From positions 167,379 to 202,658 of the forward strand of contig MNCI01009000.1 of NCBI GenBank assembly GCA_015680685.1: 35,280 nt of DNA, given 5' to 3'. Every line of letters starts with the position of its first letter. Positions within the stretch are counted from its first letter, which is position 1. Positions 9,809 to 19,172 of this stretch are shown piece after piece. The notes below the pieces were generated by a model. It was not told the origin of the DNA. It saw only the letters and a program-made list of their open reading frames with translations, and did no database searches. Position numbers and translations under genes: made by a program. This stretch comes from Gnetum montanum. Taxonomy: Eukaryota > Streptophyta > Gnetopsida > Gnetales > Gnetaceae.

Positions 9809-10102
9809 CTCACATGCACGCACGGCAAGCAGCTGTTCCACCTTGGGAGCCAGAACATGTAAGTTGCACAGCTTTTTCAGGTAAGCCCAGCGAGGGCCCG
9901 TAAGAAGCCCAAACCATGGATCTGCAACTGTATCCCAAGATATTGGCAGTAGGGCTATCTTGTGGGAATGCGAAGCCGTGAAATAAATGGCTGTGGCGGC
10001 TTTGATGGGTAAACGGTAAATCCACACATGCAGTGAGGAGTGAACTACCCGCAAATTTGGAATCAGGTTGCGTCTGCATGCAATTTTGTTATATGGTTCC
10101 AA
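9803..10102 (-). other. Unrecognised open frame in a GC-richer island
   Basis: A 99-codon minus-strand frame overlaps another open frame at 9810-10079. Base composition is clearly richer in GC than the flanks, and two of the three minus frames are open, which may simply reflect composition. The longer translation contains ordinary-looking segments such as WDTVADPWFGLLTG, but I recognise no family. It may be an exon or a captured gene fragment lying next to the dispersed repeat. Confidence 0.25.
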
Positions 10103-12257
10103 TATAAGCCCATCATTGCATCTTTATTTTAGTGAGCTAGTGGCTTTTTTAAAAAAAAATACAAAGTAATAATCAAATCATTCAACTTATAGGCTTTTCT
10201 ATTTTATTTACACAAAATATAGAAGAAAAATAAAGTTTGTTTCAACCATATACAAGACAATAGGCATTTCGTCTTGCCTAGAAGAAAGGTAATTACTATC
10301 ATGCCTATCCACTAAATTACAAATATATAAAAATCTAACTTGTAACTTGACAAAGTACCTAGTCTAAAATCTAAGAGAGTATGTTTAAAAGTATAAAATA
10401 ATAAAATTTTAAACAGAACAAAATTAAAATGGTGAAATTCATAATCATTAATTAAATCATACCATGACACAGGCACATCTTTCCCAAATTTCAGTTTACA
10501 GTGAATAGATATCCAAACTATAAGCCATACCTCACAGTTAGGTATCCTAAGTCTTAATCAGTCAGCAACGAAATTAAGTTCTATTCAATTCTAGTACTGA
10601 TGTTTATGGCATCATAAATTGTTTAGTATAAGCATCCAAGATGTAAGAAGTTTGCAATTGAAGTGGAATAGCAGCAAACGCAGCTGAGAAGACCTTGAAC
10701 AATTATAATTCAGCTGAAAGCCTGAAGTACAGAAAAATGTTTTTTCAATATCTTTTTTACAAAACAGTAAGAACATTTATATTTTTAGAATTGTCATAGT
10801 TTCCTTGGCAATTCTGCGAGTTACTCCTTGTTTGTGAAATTTGGGATCAGATCAATTATATAATGCTACATAGAGTGATTTTTTTATATTAATTTATTAA
10901 CTTTAATTCAGTGTTTTTGGTGCTAACTGTGGACCACACTGGAGAACTAAAATTCTATATTTGAGCTTCCATCCTCGATGAACTTTACCACAATAATAAC
11001 CAGCAGCAACTTTATCTAATCCTATTTTCTATATGTCTTTTCTATTCTTAATTTTGCCTATTTAAATCAGAAATTTATCTTGATTTATTTCCATTTTTTT
11101 ATCCACCTTCTGTTACAATTCTGTGATCAGATCAGATCTGATTCTTTAATCTATGAAGTTGCCCCTTTGCTAAAGCAACTTTTTCTTTGTGGGTACAGAA
11201 CCCTTTTTGTATGCAATTGACTTAAGTAAAGCTGCCATGCCTAACCTCCAAATTCAAATTCAACCTTACGCAACATTTGTATAAAATATAATGCTTTTCG
11301 TGGTTTGGAAGGGGAAACTTATATTCACCGGTAAGCAGGGTGCTCTGTTTCATAGGCCGATGGCAATTTTTCTTTTTTGGTTCAGTAAAAAGTAAAAACC
11401 AATAAAAAATAAAAAAAATCCTATAATATATCAATGGATTTGGAAATATGAGTACTCTGTCAGCATGGATCAGTTGTTCAGAACGTTAAGAAATTTTGCA
11501 TAACTTGTTTTTGGGTGATGCCATGTACATTTGCATGGCCAGGTATGCCAGATATTTATAAACACGACTGGTAATACACATTCTCCTCCATTGTTTTTAC
11601 TTGTCAAGATGTACCATCAGTATGTTCCAATTCANGACTTTAACATACACTAAAAATCTGAGGAAGATTTTCTCAGATCTTTGCAAATATCTTAAGCGAT
11701 CATCTTATTTTCTTATTAATAGTATCTTCTTTTTACCTGGTAAAACCACAGATTTGAATTCCATTGGAGGGTTGAAAGCCACTCTGCTAAAGAAATTTTC
11801 AGCAGTGCAAGTTTTGTTGCTGTTACAGCAAAGAGATGTTCGATAGCTTAGTGTGTTTAGCTACTTGGATTGAAAACAGGGAAAAAGGAATTTTAATGGA
11901 AAATAAACACAGCTGTGTTGAATTAAAAATTTAGTAAATTAGACAATGTTAACGGTTATCAGGATGAGTTTGAAATATGGTTTAAATCATCATCAATGTA
12001 GTTTTACCTGTCAAAGTAGATTTGACAATGACTTTTCTGTGGATCAGATGTATAAATTTGAAATGTATAGCAGAAAGTTTCAATGCATAATAAAACATCA
12101 GCCATGTGTTTTGATTATTTTGGTGAGAGGCCAACACATCTAGTGCAATGGTGGGTGGGAGGAGGGTGAAGTCTATCAACATTGCCAAATCAAAACATTG
12201 GTTTTACAATCAAATAAAAACATTCGCATATATAAACTAGTTTATATATATATATAT
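10103..12257. other. AT-rich stretch without recognisable genes
   Basis: No gene, RNA or repeat could be supported in these 2.1 kb. Short frames (11222-11434 minus, 11601-11846 plus, 11946-12188 both strands) lack motifs. One ambiguous base is at 11635. A (TA)n tract closes the stretch at about 12242-12257. Confidence 0.5.
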
Positions 12258-12621
12258 CAATTGGCCAAGATAATTTTAAATAAGATAATTTTAACCAAGC
12301 TTGACTACCAGACAAGGTAACCAGATATTTAAAAACGGAATCACTTATCCATCCTCTATTTCTCTACCCCTTTCCCAATTTAGTTTTACCCTCTATCAAG
12401 TTTGTTTTGTCTTTGTTTTTTCATGGTGTTTTTGAGCATTATTTATGCAAGAGATTTATTTCTCAAAAATGCAATAAACAAACAAAGACAGAACAAACTT
12501 GACGAAGAGGGTAAAACTAAATTGGGAAAAGAGTAGAGAAAGAGGATGGATGAGTGATTCCATTTTTAGATATTTTGTTGCTTGTTAAAATCATCTTATT
12601 TAAAATCATCTTGGCCAATTG
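12258..12621. mobile_element. Fold-back (hairpin) MITE-like element, 364 bp
   Basis: The two halves are inverted copies of each other over nearly the whole length. CAATTGGCCAAG at 12258 is matched by CTTGGCCAATTG ending at 12621. The arms, about 175 bp each, contain matching blocks such as 'cccaatttagttttaccctc' and its complement, and stay paired almost to the centre near 12440. Mismatches are few and scattered. On the left the element abuts a (TA)n tract, on the right (GA)n then (TA)n tracts. There is no coding capacity. A transcript would form one long imperfect hairpin. Confidence 0.85.
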
Positions 12622-12962
12622 ATAGAGAGAGAGATATCTATATATATCTAAGCTAGTATGGTATATTAGCTTTTGTTAAGGTCGTGCATCACTTCCCTTT
12701 ATGAAAATTTTTCCAAAATAAAATAAGTTCAACCAACAAAAGGAATGTCAAAAAGGTTTGCTAATATTGTCAATGGCTCAATGTTTTTGTCCTAACAAAT
12801 CTTATCTTTTGTCAACAACGCTTATCTATTTTTGAATTGATAATAAATACTTTAACTAAAGGATGACTAAAAAAAACCTATCCATAAGCTATCATGATGG
12901 GTCAAAAATATGTTCAACAAAAATCTATAGGTGGTGGGGAATCATTCATGTACCATCTAGCC
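12622..12962. other. AT-rich spacer
   Basis: Simple-sequence tracts follow the hairpin to about 12660. Nothing else is recognisable before the ORF of element B. Confidence 0.5.
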
Positions 12963-14758
12963 ATGAGCTATCTCGACGAGATTACAAGAATCATTAGTTG
13001 GTTGGACAATGAAACAACCTTGCTATTCTTCGCATAAAAGAACCAAGCATCCACCAAGCCCAATTCAAGTGTTAAGGAGGTCACAATGTCCATTCCCAAA
13101 CAAACATTCCCTAAGATTTCAAAAAATGCTTTGGCCTTCTTTATCATGTTGGAGGAAGGTGAGGAGGTGATGGTCTTGGTAATGTAACATAAGAACCAGG
13201 AGATAACAATGGAGGTAATGGTTAATAGGGTAGCAAAGGTCCTTAATGCTCCTGTAGCATCTGTACCAAACATCGTTGCCATGGCAAATATCCATATGTT
13301 TGCAAAAGTTGAAAGTGGTCAGATGAGTGCTACCCAACACAAGGAGGCATTGAAGAGACTAGTTGGAATTGGCCAACCACTTTTGGAGATCTTGGATCTT
13401 CTAAATGAAATCACCACAAACCAATCATAGCTACTCAAGATTAGGGGCAACCTATTAATTGCCAACACATAACTTAAGAATGCCACCATAACCAATTGAT
13501 GATTGGCCACCAAAGTTGCTGAGTTAAGAGCTATTTATCTGACTCTGTTATTCTTAGGCAAAGCTAACATGAGATGAAGCCGCCATTCTCAGACAAAACT
13601 AACATGAGATGAAGCCTTCCAACGACTTCAACGAAAGCTTCAGATGGCCAAGAATGCGAAGTAGATGATGATATTGAATGCATTTGTGTCAAAGGCCATG
13701 GCCAACAACATTGATAATGACCTATGGCAAATTCACAATAAGAACTTGGTCCTCACCAAGGACAATCACCACTTGTAGAATGTTGAGCAACAAAAGAACC
13801 ACATGGTCAAGTTCATACGCTAGCAACAGAAGCAACTTGCTAAGGTTAACTTGGATTTGAGAACATTGGTAGTAGAAAATTGCAATCTCTCAATAGAGTA
13901 AGTCCATGCTCTTCTCTAGAAAATTGCAATTGAGATAGCCACCTTGAAGAATGAGGCTTTGAAATTTAAATAAGTGAAAAATCACTACAAGAACCAAGTT
14001 GGGCTTCTCAATGAGGTCAACAAAAATGAGATAAAATTGATAAAGGCAAAGATAAACGAGGTCCTTCGGCAACTCTAGTAAAGAGGTGATGTATGGCAGC
14101 CCATCTTTAATGGACTGAATACATACAATAATGTAGAAACCTACTTTAAAAACTTATAAATCAAGGAGATGATAAAATATATGGAGCTTGCCAACCTTCA
14201 TTATGCAAACTTAGCAATGTCAATAGTAAGAAGGCCAAGATTAGAGTTGGAGAAACAGGTTGCAAGTTCCTACCTCCTCTATGAGGTAAAATTTAAGCTC
14301 CATAAAGAGACAAAATAAAAGTTGGAAACAACCAACATGAAGCTTGAAGTTTTCAAGAGCAGATTCACTGATCAAAGATTTGTTGCTGAAAACATAGCAA
14401 AAAGGATGAATCACTACCAGGAGTTGCAAAACCTTGTGAAGATGTTTAACATTGAACGTAAAATATTTGTAGCCTGGTTTGGCAACGCAAAGGAAATGTT
14501 TCCTTCGATACCATGCCCATGGGACATTCTTGCACTAGCCCATGTAGGCAAAGTGGCCTAGACCATGTACAACCCACAAAGCAAATAGGAGAAAATGAAA
14601 GCCTTCTAAATGCTTTTAAACTTCCAATGGTAGCAATAGGACAACTTCAGCCACCAACAGCATCAAAACTAGATGAAGGACTATGTGAACCACATGAGCA
14701 TCCACCTCCAAGAATAGTTTGAGAATTCCATACTTTCACAAATTTTGTAAGAAACTCA
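12963..14758 (+). pseudogene. Element B: decayed coiled-coil ORF of a gag-pol-less LTR element
   Basis: One plus-strand frame (codons starting at multiples of three) keeps homology to the ORF of element A for about 1.6 kb with many stops but no frameshift that I can find. Matching landmarks are LDEITRIISW near the start (A: LRAITETISW), LKRLVGIGQPLLEILD, the block IAIEIATLKNEA, YMELANLHYANLAMS (A: YMELANLQYANLAML) at about 14178-14222, and PCPWDI at 14511-14528 (A: PCPWEV). Long stretches have heptad-like spacing of hydrophobic residues. The N-terminal third of A's ORF is missing, so the copy is 5'-truncated. Stops compare with sense codons in A at 13185 (TAA versus CAA), 13917 (TAG versus CAG) and 14559 (TAG versus TGG). 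The C-terminal tail after 14600 is diverged and its end is uncertain. Function is unknown. Confidence 0.75.
13559..13618. repeat. 37-bp tandem duplication in element B ORF
   Basis: A block of the form 'aaactaacatgagatgaagcc' occurs twice with a 37-bp period. A 37-bp step would shift the frame by one unless compensated, so the local reading of B here is less certain. Confidence 0.7.
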
Positions 14759-14781
14759 ATCCTAATTTTGCTCACTCAAGG

Positions 14782-15430
14782 ATGATTTTTTAGTTGCAAT
14801 AATAATATAGGTTGCGTCAATGCATGTCCATCAACATATCCCCATCGATGCATGCTCGGATGCATTGACGTAGGTACATCGACATTAATGCAAATGTTTC
14901 CTAGATAAATGCGCACACCCTTCGCATTTATAGAACCTTTCAATCTTAGTCTTAGTTGAACTCTTGTAGTTTCTTTTGTTGGGAGTTGGAATATTTTTCC
15001 TTTGAGTGCCCGCAACATGAATTTATAAAATTGTATATAATTTTATACGAACACTCCTATACTTGGGCACATTAGCATGAACGATAATAAAATTGAGAGT
15101 TCCTACATCCATTGTAGCACTTGGACTAGTTTAATCTTACTTTTCAGTGCTTTACTTTACATGCAATTCACATTTATGTTCTTAAGTAATTAATGCAATT
15201 AATTATAAGTACGTGAATACAACCACTTCGAGCATAAAGTATTAACCCATGGTAATCCTAGTAGTGGATACTTGGTACGCCTAATAGTATACACTTGGTA
15301 ATTTAGTGACATTAATATAAGTTCAAAATGTGTATGGTAAGTAGGAACAGATACTTTATGTTTGAATAATTAATTAACAAAGTAGTTAATTAGTTAATCA
15401 ATTTAATCATTAAATCTTCATTTAATCATC
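14782..15430 (+). mobile_element. LTR of element B (plus orientation)
   Basis: The region follows the ORF of B at the place where A has its 3' LTR. It contains, in LTR order, a palindrome cluster (14814-14885), a TATA-like box (14926-14932), 'gagtgcccgca' (the same block as in the other LTRs, near 15005), 'aataaaa' near 15090, and the 'ggtaatcctagtagtgg' block near 15250 corresponding to 'ggtaatcccagcagtg' in E. Identity to the other LTRs is low. Both borders are estimates: no TG...CA ends or target duplication could be fixed, and a clear PPT was not seen. Confidence 0.55.
14814..14885. repeat. ATCGAT/ATGCAT palindromes in U3 of LTR B
   Basis: An outer inverted repeat GTCAATGCAT...ATGCATTGAC (about 14817-14871) encloses CCATCGATGCATGC, itself made of overlapping palindromes. 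More ATCGA half-sites follow. The cluster lies some 40 bp upstream of the TATA-like box, the same layout as the GATATC arrays, with a different core. Confidence 0.65.
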
Positions 15431-15447
15431 TAGCAATTAGAAGAAAC

Positions 15448-15538
15448 ATCTCCCCCACAACTATTAGTATTTGAATAGTTGTGTGAAAAATACTTATTAG
15501 TTCTTGAACCAGGATGAAGCATCTCCCCCACAACTATT
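15448..15538 (-). repeat. Duplicated polypurine tract, element C
   Basis: CATCTCCCCCACAACTATT occurs at 15448-15466 and 15520-15538, a 72-bp period. On the minus strand it reads as a purine-rich GTGGGGGAGATG tract, the same as at 27751-27762 in element E. This marks the 3' side of element C's internal region and was duplicated. Confidence 0.7.
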
Positions 15539-18157
15539 CTTATGATCACACATTCAGGAGATGGACCGCACAATCCCCTAGTTATACACCACCAATTTCC
15601 CATTTATCACCATTATTGATTTAATTAATCATGTGGTAGCACATCTAACATTGGTGATAGTCTTGTTTGGATCATTTAAAGACGTATCTTTGTTTGGACT
15701 TGAAAGTATTTCCATTTTGGGGGGTTCATATGTGTTTGCTTTTTCTTCTTGATTTTCTATTTTAATTCCCAAGTCTCTATGTTTAATATCCTTTTTCGAT
15801 GTATAATCAGAGTGTAAAATATATGCATCTAAGTTCTCTATTTGGTTCATTTCCTTAAGTCTAGAACTAATAAGTGGATCAATTGCATCCATGCATCTTT
15901 GAAATAATTTTATATTCTCATTTTCAAGCCACCGAGTGTCTTTTGGTTTAGTGGCTACTACGTAAACTAATTTTAACTCACACACTTGTTCCTTAGCTTT
16001 GTTGTGGATTGTGTTAATATTTTGAATTTCCAGTCCACAACTACACCCTTTACTATTAGTGATACATGGATTTTCCTATCTCTCCACAATGATAAGTTCA
16101 TTGTTTATGTCTTGTGTTGGAGTGGTAATGGTTGTTGGCTTTTTTTTATGATTAGGAGACATTGTTCCAGTGAGGAAGGTTGTTGCATTAGATTGGCCTT
16201 ATGTTTGTTTTGATGAGTTAGTAGGTCCACGAGTGTTATGCTTATGCATGGAAATCGTCCTAAAGAAAGGGTGTTTCTGAGATTGTGGTGGAGATCTACT
16301 GGCATTATCGTTGTTCATAGCACAAGTGGCATTCTTTTGTTGATGTTGTGGTGCCAAACCCTCCTGTGTTATTAGCAATGACATATGGTGGAGGGAAGTA
16401 TAAAAATATTAAGGATATGATGGATGATGAGAGGTGTGAGGTAGTAATCTTTTAGAAGATGTCATTGGTCAATGATATTCAGGAGAGTGGTAGTAGTGAT
16501 TGGAGGTAGAGGAAGTGGAACTAGTCAGGGAAACAAGTTGTTGAACATAATATCTATATGGGTTTGGCTAGTAGTAAGGGTAGAGCTAGTTTGATAATGG
16601 CCTCCCCCATGACTGTGGGTTTTGCCACTATAATTGATGATAGTGTTGATGCTAGTAAGAAGTCCCACTAGGATAGTACAATTGGTTGTAGGACTATCTA
16701 CAATTACCTTGTGAGTAATGTAATTTCTTAGGCATTTGCTTTTGTACAAACTTAGGATTCAATGCAAAAGCCCAATACTCATGTAGATGTAACATGATTG
16801 GGTAATTGCCCTTTGGATGGTCATACAAGCATACATCACATCCATCATCTTCTTCTAGGGTTGAGTCTATATCCTCTTCTTTTACAACTATTTTCCCTTT
16901 TCACCAACAAGTGCTCCTACCTATTTCTTAATTCTTTTTCCTTCTTTTGTTATGATGACTTGGTTTGTTTTCTACTACTCTCTCCTCTATGATTTCTATG
17001 CAAGTTTTAACTTTTCATTTATCCATTCCAACATCTTATGTAGCTTTGGTTCAAGCTCATCGATATACTTTTTTATTGATGAGGTTTGTTGTGAAATCAC
17101 CTTATCGAAAGTTGCCTCTTTTTCCTCATCATAGATATGGACCTTTTTCTTTTAAAGAGTTGGGTCCTAGTGATATTTCTCAACATTCTCCCATTTACAT
17201 AGCTCTCCTTCTTCTTTTGCCATACACTCGATTAGCTCTTGGATTTGATGGGTTCCTAGTTAGTATAATTGATCTTGAGCATACATCCCAAGGGTCTATC
17301 TTATTTGACTATGAAGCCCATCTATGATGTGGAAAAGTTGCTCTTTTTGAGAGAAACCATGGCTTGGGTAGCTATTTAGTAGAGAATAGTATCGATCTAG
17401 GGCCATATCTGAGGGTTCATGTTGTTCTTGCTTTCATTCTTAGATTCATTTCATTAAGTTGGATATCCTCACATAGGTTTGGTATTTCTCATTGAAGAGT
17501 TCCAGCATTATGGACCACCGATGGATTGAACATGGTTTCAATGATCTATACCACACTTTGGCTTTATCTATTAGTGTCCTAGAAAGAGCTTAAGTTTTTG
17601 CCACCCACTTTCAATGTTTTGTAAGACACAAGCATCATGGGAGGCTTGTAAATGATGTTGTGGATCAAAATCATAGCCTCCCAAAAATTTATGGATATTA
17701 TTCATGTTAAGCCTTTTTGTGTGACTTTCCTATGATGCATATGGGGTATTTCAACTACCTTTGTGATCTGCATCATGTTCTTAGTGGCCAACAAGGATTC
17801 ATCTATACCAGGCATGTCATGATGATAATATATATTTCTATTCGTTTAATTGTGATGATCTTGTCTATGTTATTTTGTTATCTTTGATTTTGTCCTTGGG
17901 TTTAATTTCAATCTTTATCTTGACCCCATTGTGTAGCTTTATCTCTATGCCTATGTTCATCTTCATCAGAACTAGATGTTGAAGAGGAAGAGGAAGATGA
18001 GAAACTGGGAGAATTACCATGGCTGCTATAGTTCTTCCCATGGTCCCTTGATTTATATTTTCTAGGTTTAGAGAAGGTCCTATGCCTTGAGGCCCTCCAT
18101 GATCTAGGATTTACTCCATCTCCTCTAGGATTTGTTGCACCAATTGAATGTTGCCTT
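15539..18157 (-). pseudogene. Element C: Athila-like gag fragment with pol core deleted
   Basis: Minus-strand fragments align in order with element E. 18150-17908 is the basic, arginine/serine-rich region with a Ser-run and an acidic DEDEHRHRDK tail. About 17800-17590 is a gag core with DACVL-NIE-GWQKLKL. About 16850-16740 holds CDVCLYDHPKGNYPIMLHL (E: CEICQYDHPKGCCPVILHL). 15985-15629 is the linker before RT, marked by VVATKPKDTRWL (E: VVAT-QEDTQWL). After that the polypurine tract follows at once, so RT, RNase H and integrase are missing. Stops and shifts break every part. Gag would form the particle and bind RNA; this copy cannot. No 5' LTR of its own is present: the right edge is fused to the LTR of element A. 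Confidence 0.75.
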
Positions 18158-18981
18158 GAGGTACCCCTACACTCAACCATACGAATACGAGTGTTTCACG
18201 CAAGATCTAGTCGAACTCCGCAGATGGACTAGTTGTCATTTCTAGATAGTTACTCATAGATTGCAGTTCGTTATCTTCCCACCTGGACTAGTATTAGCTT
18301 TGTCGTGTATGGTTTAGTCCAGAGTGAGGTGTATGATGTGTTCCTATACTAATGCTACTTCTAGTATGATGGTAAATAATATAAACTAAACTAGGAAAGA
18401 GAGAGGATGAGAGAGAATCTAAACTAGCCTAAGTGCGATGAGCATCCATTCCTTAATCATCCGTACACATCTTGGACCTCGTGCACAACTACCACTGGGG
18501 TTACCAAACGCATGGCCTAGGTACGCTACTAGGTTACCAAGTAGTCACACTTGAATGCTCGTGATTAAGTCGTACTCATTCCACGTTACTAGGAGATAAG
18601 GGTGAAGAGATATTAACTAAGAAAGCAGTAAATAACAATTAAATAAATAATTAAGCTAAGTGGATGCTGCAATGATGAAGTAATCTCGATCTTTCTTGCT
18701 GATCATGTGTGTGTCCAAGTATGTCACACTCGAATAAGGATGTCGTACAATTACAATCACCACATTGCGGGCATGCACTGAGAGAAAAGGGTTGAGAGGA
18801 AAACTGACAAAAATTCTCTACAAACTACTAAACTTAAACTTAAAACTACCCAAAAACTCTCCTAACTGGTTACCAAATCTACCTACTTCTTATTAATAGA
18901 TGGGGAAGCAGGTTGCGATATCGCATACGCGATATCACGTCTAGGCTATGATATCGCAGCCAACAAATTCATGACTCATCA
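18158..18981 (-). mobile_element. 3' LTR of element A (end truncated)
   Basis: Matches the 5' LTR at 23063-23931 over its whole length at roughly 94 percent by eye, with most differences being C/T or G/A. It begins next to the PPT with TGATGAGTCATG (minus strand) and should end ...CGCCACTCATCA, but the last ten or so bases are missing: at 18158 the sequence passes directly into gag of element C. The palindrome array (18914-18960) has fewer units than in the 5' LTR. No target duplication can be found. Confidence 0.9.
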
Positions 18982-18991
18982 TACCCCCACA
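18982..18991 (-). other. Polypurine tract of element A
   Basis: Minus strand TGTGGGGGTA directly precedes the LTR start TGATGAG. It is preceded by an 'actcgaggacaag' block, a feature I recall near the PPT of plant Ty3/gypsy elements. It primes plus-strand DNA synthesis. Confidence 0.85.
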
Positions 18992-19172
18992 ACTGAATGA
19001 AAACTTGTCCTCGAGTTAAAGTGAGAACAAGCTCCATTGATTACACAGTGGATAGGTATGGGATTATTGACTAGCGAGAATGGGTTCATGTCGCAATGTG
19101 GAATCAGAACAAAATTGAGACACAACATAGGGAATGCAAAAGAAAATCCTATAGCTACAAAATTGATGGAAC

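Noticed and set aside
14513-14722. 69-codon plus-strand frame ending EHPPPRIV, resembling the proline-rich tail of element A
   Set aside because: The similarity is a few residues. The main frame of element B stays coding-like here without a shift, so I could not decide that this is the true C-terminus.
16965-17327. 120-codon plus-strand frame and neighbours at 16798-17134
   Set aside because: These are antisense to the gag region of element C and rich in Leu/Ser/Phe as antisense frames of Glu/Lys-rich coding sequence are.
17908-18180. Serine/arginine-rich protein resembling a splicing factor
   Set aside because: It aligns in order and composition with the gag region of element E at 33131-33457 and sits upstream of other gag pieces.
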